Positions 22,113-30,780 of a stretch of DNA of 36,610 nucleotides are shown here, one piece after another. Origin of the DNA: JBLHIK01 sp047614005 (GTDB lineage Bacteria > Patescibacteriota > Minisyncoccia > Phycocordibacterales > UBA1006); assembly GCA_047614005.1 (NCBI GenBank), contig JBLHIK010000005.1, positions 1 through 36,610 on the forward strand, in the 5' to 3' direction. The position numbers and the translations under genes were made by a program. The notes beneath the pieces were generated by a model, which was not told where the DNA came from, made no database searches, and worked only from the letters and a program-made list of their open reading frames with translations. Each line of letters begins with the position of its first letter. Position 1 is the first letter of the stretch.

Positions 22113-24611
22113 ATGAAAAAGCATATAAAAAAAGTAAAACACTTTATACGTAATGCTATACTTGTCTTTTTAGGATTGGGTATTATTTTAACAGGTCTTG
22201 TTCTCGTATGGGTGAGCCAAATGGAAATACCAAATTTCAATGATTTTCAAGAAAGAAAAGTAGCGAGCTCTACAAAAATATTTGATAAAACAGAAGAAGT
22301 TCTTCTTTATGATGTTCATGGAGATATTAAAAGAACACTTATATCTTTTGAAGAAATGGGAGATCCTATTACTGAAGCTATCGTTGCAATAGAAGATAGG
22401 AATTTTTACAAACACAGTGGAATAAGTCCAAGAGGTATTGTGCGTGCATTTGTGACTAATATTAAAAATGCAGGATTGTCTCAAGGGGGATCTACTCTCA
22501 CTCAACAACTTGTAAAAAATACCCTTCTGACAAGAGAACGGAAAATTTCTCGCAAACTAAAAGAAGTTGTTCTTTCTTTCAAAATAGAACGAGTTCTATC
22601 AAAAAAAGAAATTTTAGAACTCTATCTCAACGAAGCTCCTTTTGGTGGAAGTATGTATGGTATTGCAGAAGCTTCTCAAACTTTTTTTGGTAAAAAACCA
22701 ACAGACCTCACTTATGGTGAATCAGCATATCTCGCAGCAATACCAAAAGCTCCTACTTATTTTTCTCCCTATGGTAAAAACAAAGAATATCTCGACAAAA
22801 GAGCATTTCAAGTCCTTTTTAATCTTCGCGAACAAGGTTTTATAACGGAAGATATATATAGAGAAGCTCGAGAGGAAGAAGTAGAATTTTTGCCACAGTC
22901 ACCAACAGGAATACGCGCACCTCACTTTACTCTTTTTATTCGTGAATACTTAGAAGAAAAATACGGCACTGAAGAAATAGAAACAAGAGGATTAAAGGTT
23001 GTCACCACTCTCGATTATGATTTACAAGAAAAAGCAGAAGAAATGGCTCTTCGATATGCTCTTAAAAATGAAGAAGACTGGAATGCAAGCAATACCTCTC
23101 TTGTAGCAATAGACCCTCTTACAGGACAAATTCTCACTATGATTGGTTCTCGAGATTACTTTGATAAAGATATTGATGGAAATTTCAACGTTGCAACAGC
23201 ATCGCGTCAACCAGGATCATCTTTTAAACCATTCATATATGGTGCTGCTTTTGAAAAAGGATATACAGACAAAACAATACTTTTTGATACAAGAACTCAA
23301 TTCCAAGCAAGTTGTGAGCCCACGAATCTCTCTTCAGAAGAAGATTGTTACTCACCTCAAAACTACGATGGAAAAGAACTCGGACCCGTTACTCTCAGAG
23401 AAGCTCTTGCTCAATCTCGCAACATTCCTGCCGTAAAACTTCTCTACCTCACAGGGCTCTCTAATTCTCTTTCTATTGCAAAAAAAATGGGCATTACAAC
23501 TCTTGGAAATTCTAATACCTATGGACTTACTCTAGTTCTAGGAGGTGGTGAGGTTCGTCTTCTTGATATGGTTTCATCATATGGAACATTTGCAACAGAA
23601 GGTATTCACTATGAACCTACAGGAATATTACGAATAGAAGATAGAGATGGAAATATATTAGAAGAATACTCCTCCCTTGACCAAGAGAGAGTTATATCCA
23701 CAAACTCAGCACGAGCAGTTTCAGACATACTTTCAGATGATGATTCTCGAGTACCACTTTTTGGAAGAAATTCTCTTATGAATATTCCAGGATATAGTGT
23801 TGCGGCAAAAACAGGTACAACAAACAATAATAAGGACGCGTGGCTCATAGGATATAGCCCAGAGCTCGCTGTAGGGGTCTGGACAGGAAATAACGACAAC
23901 ACACCTATGGATAGAGGTTCTTCTATCTCGATACCCTTCTGGAACGAATTTATGACTCTTGCTCTAAAAAAGACACAGGGTGTTACTTTCAATAAACCCT
24001 CTTTCTCATATGAAAATATTCCCCCTGTTATGAGAGGAATATGGCATGGTGGTGAAGGTGTTGAAATAGATACAATCTCAGGAAAATTAGCAACTGAATA
24101 TACACCTAAAGAAACACGTAAAGAAATAATCACAACAAACGTTCACTCTATTCTTCACTGGATAGATATAAACAATCCAACACAAAAAAGAGAAGATGGT
24201 TTTAATAGACAATATAAAGCATGGGAAGAAGGAGTGCTACGATGGTGGAATGAAAATAAAGGCAATTTTACAATAGTAGATAAAGACGACATCCCTACAG
24301 AGTATGATGACATTCACTTAGAAAACCCAGAATTAGATATTGAAATAATATCTCCAGAAATTAATAGTTATATTGATCAATCAGATACACTAAAAGTAGA
24401 ATTTAAATATGAAGGTGAATACAAGCTCATAAAAAGCGAATTCTTTATCAATGGAGTATTTGCCGGTTCTCAAAATAGCAACAGAGAGGAGTATATATTA
24501 GAGTTAAGTGATTTTATATTTAACGAACAAATAAATACACTTACTATAAAAGTCTTTGATAAAATATATAATTCGAAAGAATCTAATATTAAATTCAATA
24601 TTGATTTCTAA
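22113..24611 (+). CDS. Class A penicillin-binding protein (bifunctional transglycosylase/transpeptidase)
   Basis: An 832-residue peptidoglycan synthase. One N-terminal TM anchor (about 13-34), a GT51 glycosyltransferase domain with catalytic AIEDRNFYKHSGISPRG (near 91-107) and QGGSTLTQQLVKN (near 128-140), then a transpeptidase domain with the active-site SSFK (near 374-377, in RQPGSSFKPFIYG), SRN (near 433-435) and KTGTT (near 568-572). A C-terminal Ig-like segment (about 735-832) follows, as seen in CPR PBPs. ATG 22113 is backed by TATACT six bases upstream. Convergent with the DciA-like gene. Confidence 0.95.
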   Translation: MKKHIKKVKHFIRNAILVFLGLGIILTGLVLVWVSQMEIPNFNDFQERKVASSTKIFDKTEEVLLYDVHGDIKRTLISFEEMGDPITEAIVAIEDRNFYKHSGISPRGIVRAFVTNIKNAGLSQGGSTLTQQLVKNTLLTRERKISRKLKEVVLSFKIERVLSKKEILELYLNEAPFGGSMYGIAEASQTFFGKKPTDLTYGESAYLAAIPKAPTYFSPYGKNKEYLDKRAFQVLFNLREQGFITEDIYREAREEEVEFLPQSPTGIRAPHFTLFIREYLEEKYGTEEIETRGLKVVTTLDYDLQEKAEEMALRYALKNEEDWNASNTSLVAIDPLTGQILTMIGSRDYFDKDIDGNFNVATASRQPGSSFKPFIYGAAFEKGYTDKTILFDTRTQFQASCEPTNLSSEEDCYSPQNYDGKELGPVTLREALAQSRNIPAVKLLYLTGLSNSLSIAKKMGITTLGNSNTYGLTLVLGGGEVRLLDMVSSYGTFATEGIHYEPTGILRIEDRDGNILEEYSSLDQERVISTNSARAVSDILSDDDSRVPLFGRNSLMNIPGYSVAAKTGTTNNNKDAWLIGYSPELAVGVWTGNNDNTPMDRGSSISIPFWNEFMTLALKKTQGVTFNKPSFSYENIPPVMRGIWHGGEGVEIDTISGKLATEYTPKETRKEIITTNVHSILHWIDINNPTQKREDGFNRQYKAWEEGVLRWWNENKGNFTIVDKDDIPTEYDDIHLENPELDIEIISPEINSYIDQSDTLKVEFKYEGEYKLIKSEFFINGVFAGSQNSNREEYILELSDFIFNEQINTLTIKVFDKIYNSKESNIKFNIDF

Positions 24612-24616
24612 AACAA

Positions 24617-24674
24617 ATAATCTAAATTAAAAAAAAACAAACACTTAAGTGTTTGTTTTTTTTAATTTAGATTA
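24617..24674. terminator. Long palindromic bidirectional terminator
   Basis: A palindrome of about 58 bases centred on CTTAAG at 24644-24649, with arms ATAATCTAAATTAAAA.../...TTTTAATTTAGATTAT and only one A/T-run length difference. It ends both the PBP gene (+) and the DciA-like gene (-). Confidence 0.88.
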
Positions 24675-24926
24675 TTTTATATCTCTTATATATGGAATAT
24701 GTTTTTTAATCTTATTTAGAAGTATTTCTTTATGTGAAAATATTTCTTGTCTTATAAGTGGACTTTCTTGTATATAAATAATATTTTTTTGGATTTTAAT
24801 ATTTTTTGCATTTACCTTTATAGATAATTCTTGAGAAATAATACTCGCTATGATTTCAAAAATATCATTTTTTTGATCAAGATTCTCTTTTTTTTGAAAT
24901 AAAATATTTTTAAGAGATTTAACCAT
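24672..24926 (-). CDS. DciA-like (DUF721) small protein
   Basis: An 84-residue protein. The segment IISQELSIKVNAKNIKIQ...SPLIRQEIFSHKEILLNKI (about 30-73) resembles the DUF721/DciA core, a helicase loader or helper in bacteria without DnaC, in which a beta-strand pair is followed by a 'LxxEhxxxkxxhhxxI' helix. The position supports it: it starts five bases after the dnaN stop, beside the dnaA-dnaN origin region. It is very short for the family and basic. Alternative: an unrelated short protein. Moderate confidence. Confidence 0.45.
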   Translation of the reverse strand: MVKSLKNILFQKKENLDQKNDIFEIIASIISQELSIKVNAKNIKIQKNIIYIQESPLIRQEIFSHKEILLNKIKKHIPYIRDIK

Positions 24927-24931
24927 ATAAA

Positions 24932-26035
24932 CTATCTTGAAATAGGCATTATAAGATAGAGGCTTTTTTTATCACCAATACCTCGAAGTAACATTGGCTT
25001 TTTCTCTCCAAAGAAAGAAAGTGAAACACTGTCTGAATTTATATTTTGTAGTACATCAAGAAGGTATTTTATATTACACATAAGAAATATTTCTTCACCA
25101 GAGAGTGTCGCTATAAGGTGAGTACTACTTTCTCCTGTGTCACTATTTTTTACATACAATTCAAATTCTTTATTTAAAGGAGAGAGAGTGAGCTTTACTT
25201 CATGAAAATTATTAGAAAAAATATGAGAAAGTTTAAGAGAATTTATAAAATCTTTTACAAGAACAACAGCTTCTGTTGTGTGTTCTTTAGGTATGATCTG
25301 AGTATAATCAGGAAACTGACCATCAATAAGACGTGTCGTTACATAAAGATTTTTATTTGATATAGAACATTGATTTTTAGTAAAAGAAATTTCAACATCA
25401 CCCTCTTCATTATCAAAAATACGTATAATATCCCCTGCGTGTTTTGCTGGTATTAAAATACCATCTATATCAGGAATACCTTTTATTGTTATTGTTTTTT
25501 CTGCAAGACGAAATGCATCTGTTGCTACAAAATATAATACATCATCTTTTGAATATATATACACTGAAGAAATCTCAGGTTTTACCTCAGAATTCGAGGC
25601 AGAGAAAACAACACCACGCAGTGATTCTACAAAAACAGATGATTTTATATTAAAAGAAATACCATCCAAAACAGGCAATTCAGGAAAATCAATAGAATCT
25701 TGAGTTGATATATTTGCTTGAGTTGAAGAACTTTTAAATGATAATATATTTTCAATAAGTTCAAACTCAATATCTCCTTTTTGATTACCACCTATAGAAG
25801 TAAAAAATTGAGAGAGTAAATCAGCTGGTATTGCTACCTCACCTTCCTTTTCTATTTGAGCAGGAACTTTATAAGAAACGCCAGTATGTAGATTTGTTGA
25901 TATAAATTCAAGAAAACCATCTTTTGCTCTCACAAGTATACAGCTCAGAATAGGAAGAGTTGTATTTTTACCAACACTCTTGTTTGTATAGGTAACTGCT
26001 TTTTGAATGTCTTTAATTATTGTTTTTCCTTTCAT
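24932..26035 (-). CDS. dnaN: DNA polymerase III beta subunit (sliding clamp)
   Basis: A 367-residue clamp protein with three homologous domains; it keeps the replicase on DNA. Recognisable family stretches are LPILSCILVRAKDG (near 23-36), VRFSASNSEVKPEISSVYI-like block near 139-155 (here VVFSASNSEVKPEISSVYI), FVATDAFRLAEK (near 167-178), DGQFPDYTQIIP (near 234-245) and the C-terminal LYLIMPISR, which matches the usual ...LVMPMRL end. Length is normal. It is transcribed away from dnaA across about 280 AT-rich bases and continues into the DciA-like gene. Confidence 0.97.
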   Translation of the reverse strand: MKGKTIIKDIQKAVTYTNKSVGKNTTLPILSCILVRAKDGFLEFISTNLHTGVSYKVPAQIEKEGEVAIPADLLSQFFTSIGGNQKGDIEFELIENILSFKSSSTQANISTQDSIDFPELPVLDGISFNIKSSVFVESLRGVVFSASNSEVKPEISSVYIYSKDDVLYFVATDAFRLAEKTITIKGIPDIDGILIPAKHAGDIIRIFDNEEGDVEISFTKNQCSISNKNLYVTTRLIDGQFPDYTQIIPKEHTTEAVVLVKDFINSLKLSHIFSNNFHEVKLTLSPLNKEFELYVKNSDTGESSTHLIATLSGEEIFLMCNIKYLLDVLQNINSDSVSLSFFGEKKPMLLRGIGDKKSLYLIMPISR

Positions 26036-26316
26036 GTTAGTTCTTTTATATATATTATATATTATTATTATTAGTACTGTTGAGAAGTGTGTAACTTTTT
26101 TATATATTGCTGTATATGGCTTAAAGCAATATATCTCTGTGTATAAAAAAATAAAGTTTTCAATAGTTTCAACAGGTAAATTTTTTAAAAGTATTTATAA
26201 GCTATTTATACACAAACTCTTCTTTTACTTTTAAGTGTTTTATCACAAGGTAATTAACTTATTTTTGTCTGTTTTGCACCTATAATAAGTATTTTTACAC
26301 ATGTTATTAAAAAAAA
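26036..26316. other. Probable replication origin (oriC), dnaA-dnaN intergenic region
   Basis: AT-rich region with DnaA boxes: TTATACACA at 26138-26146 (minus) and 26206-26214 (plus), and TTTTACACA at 26293-26301 (plus), all matching TTWTNCACA. Next to them is an almost pure A+T stretch (26040-26075), a candidate unwinding element. On the minus strand it reads TAC followed by four TAA triplets (26076-26062), like a DnaA-trio element. A weak DnaA-box-like AGTTACACA precedes it (26096-26088). The position beside dnaA is the usual place. Confidence 0.7.
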
Positions 26317-27663
26317 TTATTTAAATAATGCTCGTAATTGCTCGACCTCTTGATTTAGGACAACATCTTTCACTGATGCATTCTTAATCTTTGAACAAGA
26401 GTGCATGACTGTTGTGTGATCTTTTCCTCCAAGTTTCTGACCTATGTGAGGATAAGAGATATTAAAATCTTCACGTAAAATATACATTATGACTTGCCGA
26501 GCACGTACTATCTCTTTTCTTCTTGTTTTTTCATATATAAGTTTTGATTCTATGTTATAAAAATCACTTACCGTTCGAACAATTTCTTCTATGGAAATAT
26601 TTTTTGCAGGGCGAATGTTGTTTTTTATAAGAGATTTAACTTCAGATACTGAAAGATCTCTCTTTTTTAACTGAGTTTGGCAAAGTACTGCATTAAGACT
26701 CCCTTCAAGCTCACGTATACTCCCCTCAAGGCTTTTTGCAAGATACTCGATAACATCTTCTTGTAGAGTAATATCAGAATCTTCAAGCTTTGTTCTAATG
26801 ATTGCTATCTTTGATTCAGTTTCTGGTTCATTTACATCAACAATCATTCCAGCTGAAAAACGAGATTTTAATCTCTCTTCAAGTCCGGGTATGTAGTTAG
26901 GATGTTTGTCAGATGAAAATATGATTTGTTTATTCATTTCATAAAGAGAGTTGAAGAGATGAAAGAGTTCTTCTTGTGTTTTTTCTTTACCTGAGATGAA
27001 TTGAATATCATCCATAATAAGAACATCATAGTTTCTATACTTATCTTTGAATATATTTGGTTTATTTTTTTGAACAGAAGTAACGTAGTCTATTGAGAAT
27101 TTTTCAAGAGTACAATACATAATACGTAGTTTTGGAAAGTTCTTATGAATAGCATTTCCAGCAGCTTGTAGAAGGTGTGTTTTCCCTGTTCCTGTTGGTC
27201 CATAGATAAAAAGAGGATTATAAGAAACCCCTGGTTTTTTTATAATTGCCTGACTTGCAGCAAAAGCAAGTTCATTGAAAGGTCCAACAATAAAAGATTT
27301 AAAAACATAGCGAGGGTTGAGGTTATTTTCTCTGTTTATATAGTGGTTTTCAAGAGGAAGTTTGTTGCTGTCAGATATATAATCTTTATGTTCATCTTCT
27401 TTTATTTTTTGCTTTCCTTTTGAAATAACATATTCAACTGCACGAACTGATGGAAAATTCTTATTAATGTGAGATATAATAAGCCTATGATATTTATTAG
27501 AAAGCCAATCTCGAACAAACTCACTTGGTACTGCAAGAAAGATAGTGCCTGAATTTTCTTTTTGTATATAGGTATTAGAAAACCACGTATTGAAGTTTGC
27601 TTTTGAAAGCTCTTCTTGTATTGATTCTAAACATATGTCCCAGAGTTTATTTGTATTTATCAT
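26317..27663 (-). CDS. dnaA: Chromosomal replication initiator protein DnaA
   Basis: A 448-residue AAA+ initiator. Domain I (about 1-85) includes FNTWFSNTYI near 24-33; domain III has Walker A GPTGTGKTHL (near 154-163), Walker B LIMDDIQF (near 213-220) and sensor residues; domain IV has the DNA-binding signature GGKDHTTVMHSC (near 412-423). Length fits the family. It diverges from rpmH over about 275 bases, the classical order at a bacterial origin. A TATATT or TATAAT lies 4-11 bases before the ATG, so the leader is short at most. Confidence 0.98.
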   Translation of the reverse strand: MINTNKLWDICLESIQEELSKANFNTWFSNTYIQKENSGTIFLAVPSEFVRDWLSNKYHRLIISHINKNFPSVRAVEYVISKGKQKIKEDEHKDYISDSNKLPLENHYINRENNLNPRYVFKSFIVGPFNELAFAASQAIIKKPGVSYNPLFIYGPTGTGKTHLLQAAGNAIHKNFPKLRIMYCTLEKFSIDYVTSVQKNKPNIFKDKYRNYDVLIMDDIQFISGKEKTQEELFHLFNSLYEMNKQIIFSSDKHPNYIPGLEERLKSRFSAGMIVDVNEPETESKIAIIRTKLEDSDITLQEDVIEYLAKSLEGSIRELEGSLNAVLCQTQLKKRDLSVSEVKSLIKNNIRPAKNISIEEIVRTVSDFYNIESKLIYEKTRRKEIVRARQVIMYILREDFNISYPHIGQKLGGKDHTTVMHSCSKIKNASVKDVVLNQEVEQLRALFK

Positions 27664-27938
27664 AGATAATATAAATTATATTTGTATTATACTCGCCCAA
27701 AGAGAGTAATGAGGTATTTTATATATAGATTATGTGAACAATCTGTGGAAAAACTTTTCGGTTGTTCATGAAACTATTGTAAATAAAGCTTTTTAAGATA
27801 AATACATATTAACATAGATAATATATGTTCGTAAAGTTTTTTGAAAATTATGACATATAATCTCATAAAAACTCATATATAAATATAAAATAAAAAAACT
27901 ATTGCAAAAAAATAACACTCGTGTATAGTGTGTCACAT
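27664..27938. other. AT-rich dnaA-rpmH intergenic region with a DnaA box
   Basis: One DnaA box TTTTCCACA on the minus strand (27744-27752) and a near-match at 27733-27741. The rest is very AT-rich with no open frame. It may add to origin function or autoregulate dnaA. The rpmH promoter (TATAGT near 27924-27929) lies at its end. Confidence 0.5.
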
Positions 27939-28073
27939 ATGAGCGTTACATATTCACCTAAAAAAAGAAAAAGAGCACGAAAGCATGGCTTTCTTAGTCG
28001 AATGGCTACTAGTGCTGGTAAAAATGTTATTATGCGTCGTCGCAAAAAAGGACGAGCAAACCTAGCAGTTTAA
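27939..28073 (+). CDS. rpmH: 50S ribosomal protein L34
   Basis: A 44-residue, Arg/Lys-rich protein of the large subunit. It reads MSVTYSPKKRKRARKHGF..., followed by SRMATSAGKNVIMRRRKKGR and ANLAV, which is the L34 pattern (the usual start is MxxTxxPxxxKRxRxHGF). Length is exactly that of the family. TATAGT lies nine bases before the ATG. It is the first gene of the rpmH-rnpA-yidD-yidC-jag run and diverges from dnaA. A terminator-like hairpin (28085-28108) follows before rnpA. Confidence 0.95.
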   Translation: MSVTYSPKKRKRARKHGFLSRMATSAGKNVIMRRRKKGRANLAV

Positions 28074-28084
28074 TGTAAATTTAG

Positions 28085-28110
28085 AAAAATGAGCTTATGC
28101 TCATTTTTTT
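28085..28110 (+). terminator. Terminator or attenuator between rpmH and rnpA
   Basis: AAAAATGAGC, loop TTAT, GCTCATTTTTTT. It probably lowers transcription into rnpA, fitting the larger need for L34. Confidence 0.8.
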
Positions 28111-28177
28111 ATTACAATAAAAAGAGAATAAGAAAGTCCTTTGTTTTTATCTCTTTATTCTATATAGTAGAGAAAGT

Positions 28178-28504
28178 ATGCTTCCTAAAAAACAACGACT
28201 CACAACAGAAGAATTTAAAGAAGTTTTTTCTACTGGTAGAAAATACCACACACCCTTTTTCACTTATATTGTTTTAAAAAAGGAAGACAAAAAAACATCG
28301 GTCGTTGTCTCTAAAAAAAATATAAAAACAGCAGTAGGTAGAAATAAAAAAAGAAGAATGATATATAGAATACTTCAGAGTCTACAAAGTATCTCCCCTT
28401 CTTTTTGGAATATTATGATTATAAAAAAAGAAGCTCTTGAAAAAGATACCAATGAAATACAAAAAGACATAGAGGGTTTTTATAAAAAATATAGTACAGA
28501 ATAG
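28178..28504 (+). CDS. rnpA: Ribonuclease P protein component
   Basis: A 108-residue basic protein that assists the RNase P RNA in trimming tRNA 5' ends. The RNR motif is visible as VGRNKKRRMIYRIL (near 49-62), preceded by VVVSKKNIKTA (near 38-48). N-terminus LPKKQRLTTEEFKEVF is typical. Length fits. The TAG stop overlaps the context of the next gene, yidD, whose ATG is two bases later. rnpA after rpmH is the near-universal order. Confidence 0.93.
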   Translation: MLPKKQRLTTEEFKEVFSTGRKYHTPFFTYIVLKKEDKKTSVVVSKKNIKTAVGRNKKRRMIYRILQSLQSISPSFWNIMIIKKEALEKDTNEIQKDIEGFYKKYSTE

Positions 28505-28505
28505 T

Positions 28506-28718
28506 ATGGTGTCTCGATTTGTTATTTTTCTTATAAAGGCATATAGATATCTTTCTTTTATTTTTTCCAAAAAACCAAGCTGTAAATTCTACCCAACTTG
28601 CTCAGTCTACTCTATCGAAGTGTTTCAAAAATATGGATTTTTAAAAGGCCTGCGTCTCTCTCTCAATAGAGTATCACGCTGTAGACCTGGAATAGAGCCT
28701 CAAATAGATAAGCCATAG
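28506..28718 (+). CDS. yidD: Membrane protein insertion efficiency factor YidD
   Basis: A 70-residue protein that aids YidC/Sec-dependent insertion. Signature CKFYPTCSVYSIEVFQKYG (near 26-44) and SRCRPG (near 57-62) match the family. An N-terminal amphipathic or hydrophobic helix comes first. The start is one base after the rnpA stop, so the two are translationally linked. Confidence 0.95.
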   Translation: MVSRFVIFLIKAYRYLSFIFSKKPSCKFYPTCSVYSIEVFQKYGFLKGLRLSLNRVSRCRPGIEPQIDKP

Positions 28719-28721
28719 TAC

Positions 28722-28750
28722 TTGATATAGTTTAATATCTTGCTTATTTT
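28722..28750 (+). promoter_or_regulatory. Possible promoter of the 28866-29300 gene
   Basis: TTGATA (28722-28727), 17 bases, TATTTT (28745-28750). Weaker than the three similar promoters in the window. Confidence 0.4.
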
Positions 28751-28794
28751 GTCATTATATGTCATTGTGTCGTTTAAGCACTTTTAAATATAAA

Positions 28795-28862
28795 TCTATT
28801 TTTTTTGTTGGTTATTTTAGGGGATAAATATTGTCTTTTAAAATAACCAACAAAAAAATAGA
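28795..28862 (+). repeat. Long inverted repeat directly before the 28866 start codon
   Basis: Arms 28795-28819 and 28839-28862 (24 pairs with one extra T on the left) around a 19-base loop. The right arm ends three bases before ATG 28866, so the hairpin would occupy the ribosome site. It could be a regulatory leader or a remnant of the insertion that brought the gene. Confidence 0.7.
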
Positions 28863-28865
28863 AGA

Positions 28866-29300
28866 ATGAAAAATAAAACAAAAACATTGTCGTTGAGTGC
28901 GATCATCTCATCTTTTTTTTATTTAGGTTTTTTTACTCCGGTAAAAAAACTTTCATATTATTTAATTCAAAGTGATATGAAGGATATGCACCCCATCATA
29001 TATATTGTAAGTGGAATTTTTTTATGTATAGGCATAGCTTATACAATAAAAAATCTACTTCAAAATACAATTAATATGAAAAAGATAATAAATATTGCAA
29101 TAATGTGTCTATGTTCCTTTATTCTTGGAACAATAGTGTTATTGTCTATTTATTTCACTCCCTTTTTTACCTATATTCAGGAATCTTTCATGCATGTGGT
29201 TTTATACCCATCATTTAACAGACCTGCGTATTATGTGGCTTGTGGTATATGTATCCTGCTGATAACAGTAGGAATGTATGCATTAAGAAAAAAGGTTTAG
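28866..29300 (+). CDS. Polytopic membrane protein of unknown function inserted between yidD and yidC
   Basis: A 144-residue protein with four predicted TM helices (about 8-28, 44-65, 75-97, 121-140), no soluble domain and no recognisable motif. It breaks the normally tight rnpA-yidD-yidC order and has its own hairpin leader and terminator. Base and codon use (many TTA and ATA) are more AT-rich than yidC. Probably an accessory gene; function unknown. Confidence 0.6.
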   Translation: MKNKTKTLSLSAIISSFFYLGFFTPVKKLSYYLIQSDMKDMHPIIYIVSGIFLCIGIAYTIKNLLQNTINMKKIINIAIMCLCSFILGTIVLLSIYFTPFFTYIQESFMHVVLYPSFNRPAYYVACGICILLITVGMYALRKKV

Positions 29301-29310
29301 TACATTTTTA

Positions 29311-29346
29311 AAGAGGTAGTCTGTAATGGATTATCTCTTTTTTTAA
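29311..29346 (+). terminator. Terminator after the 28866-29300 gene
   Basis: AAAGAGGTAGTC...GATTATCTCTTTTTTT, stem with G-T wobbles. Confidence 0.65.
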
Positions 29347-29395
29347 TTTAAAAAAAGTTATTGCGAGAGGCTTACTATATGCTATACTCAAAAAC

Positions 29396-30169
29396 ATGAT
29401 AGCTTTATGGAATACACTTTTTTACGACCCTATTTACAATACTCTTGTATTTTTTATTGATGTAATACCAGGGGGAATGGTTGCTCTCGCGGTGATTCTT
29501 CTTACTGTTCTTATTAAATTTATATTATCCCCTCTTACTCGAAAGGCTATTGTTAGCCAAGTAAGACTCAAGACTCTTCAACCAGAACTTAAGAGAATAA
29601 ACGAGCTTTATAAAGACAATAAAGAAGAAAAAGCAAAAAAAACTTTCGAACTCTATAAAGAGAGAAAAATAAATCCTTTTTCAGGATGTCTTCCTATCCT
29701 AATACAAATACCTATTATTTTTGGATTATACTATGTTTTTCTTCGAGGTCTTGATTTTAGCCCAGACACACTATATTCGTTTATATCTATCCCTACAGAT
29801 GTGTCATTTCAATTCCTTGGATTAGGAGATATTCGAGAAAAAAGCATTATATGGGCCCTTCTAGCTGGTGCTTCACAGTTTTTACATACATATCATTCTG
29901 TATCTATGAAGTCTTCAAAAGAAGATGTAAAAGATCGATCAGTGCAAGGAAAACCTTCTTTTCAAGAACAGTTAGGAGAAACAATGAAAGTACAAATGAA
30001 ATATATTCTACCTTTATTTATTGCTGTTGTTGCATATCAGATATCAGCAGCTATCGCTATCTACTGGACAGTGAGCAATCTCTTTGCTCTTGCTCAAGAA
30101 TACTCTATTAGAAAGAAAACAGAAAAAACAAAAGATATAGAAGTAGAACTAATAAGTCCTACTTCATAA
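29396..30169 (+). CDS. yidC: Membrane protein insertase YidC (Oxa1 family)
   Basis: A 257-residue five-TM insertase, short form without the large periplasmic domain of E. coli YidC. The family block NPFSGCLPILIQIPIIFGLYY (near 93-113) and VAYQISAAIAIYWTVSNLF (near 205-223) are clear, with the conserved Arg or Lys in the first groove helix (SPLTRKA, near 47-53). TGC-TATACT lies seven bases before the ATG, with TTGCGA 16 bases further up. jag follows after one base. Confidence 0.95.
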   Translation: MIALWNTLFYDPIYNTLVFFIDVIPGGMVALAVILLTVLIKFILSPLTRKAIVSQVRLKTLQPELKRINELYKDNKEEKAKKTFELYKERKINPFSGCLPILIQIPIIFGLYYVFLRGLDFSPDTLYSFISIPTDVSFQFLGLGDIREKSIIWALLAGASQFLHTYHSVSMKSSKEDVKDRSVQGKPSFQEQLGETMKVQMKYILPLFIAVVAYQISAAIAIYWTVSNLFALAQEYSIRKKTEKTKDIEVELISPTS

Positions 30170-30170
30170 T

Positions 30171-30638
30171 ATGATTCCAGAAGAAGTACAAAAGAATATA
30201 GAAGATTTCTTTACTACATTACCTCTGGAAACACATATAGAATTTTCTTACAATGAGCAATTTGGATCTCTTTGGTGTTCTGTCACTACTCCTGATTCAA
30301 AAATACTGATTGGTAGAGACGGAGAAAATCTTTATTATATTCGCTATATACTTCGTCGTATTCTCGAAGCAAAAAACCCAGAACACGTTGATATATATCA
30401 CAATATTATTTTTGATATAAATGGATATGAAAAAGAACGTATAGAAAAGATTCATTCACAAGCTCACATGATGGCAGAAAGAGCACGTTTCTTTAAGAGT
30501 CCTATTGAGTGTGAGCCCATGAGTGCCTTTGATAGACGTATTGTTCACGAGTATCTCTCATCGGCAGAAGATCTCTCTACAGAGTCGTGTGGTGAGGGAA
30601 AAGATCGACACATTGTAATATCATTTGTCTCAAAATAA
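30171..30638 (+). CDS. jag: KH/R3H RNA-binding protein (Jag/KhpB-like)
   Basis: A 155-residue single-stranded nucleic acid-binding protein. A KH-like domain with GRDGENLYYIRYILRRI (near 48-64) and a C-terminal R3H domain with MSAFDRRIVHEYL (near 116-128; Arg-x-x-x-His). It lacks the N-terminal Jag_N domain. The start is one base after the yidC stop, the conserved yidC-jag pair. In Firmicutes such proteins bind sRNAs and affect cell division. Confidence 0.92.
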   Translation: MIPEEVQKNIEDFFTTLPLETHIEFSYNEQFGSLWCSVTTPDSKILIGRDGENLYYIRYILRRILEAKNPEHVDIYHNIIFDINGYEKERIEKIHSQAHMMAERARFFKSPIECEPMSAFDRRIVHEYLSSAEDLSTESCGEGKDRHIVISFVSK

Positions 30639-30672
30639 ATCATTTAAACACTCTCTACTTATCTTTCTAATA

Positions 30673-30700
30673 AAAAACTCCCATAAGGGAGTTTTTATTT
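30673..30700 (+). terminator. Terminator of the yidC-jag operon
   Basis: AAAAACTCCC, loop ATAA, GGGAGTTTTTATTT. Confidence 0.9.
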
Positions 30701-30780
30701 AAACAAGAGAGGAGTAATATGGACGAAGCGTAGTATGTAGGATTATAATGATACTGCATGCACTTAGTCGGGGTAGTTCA

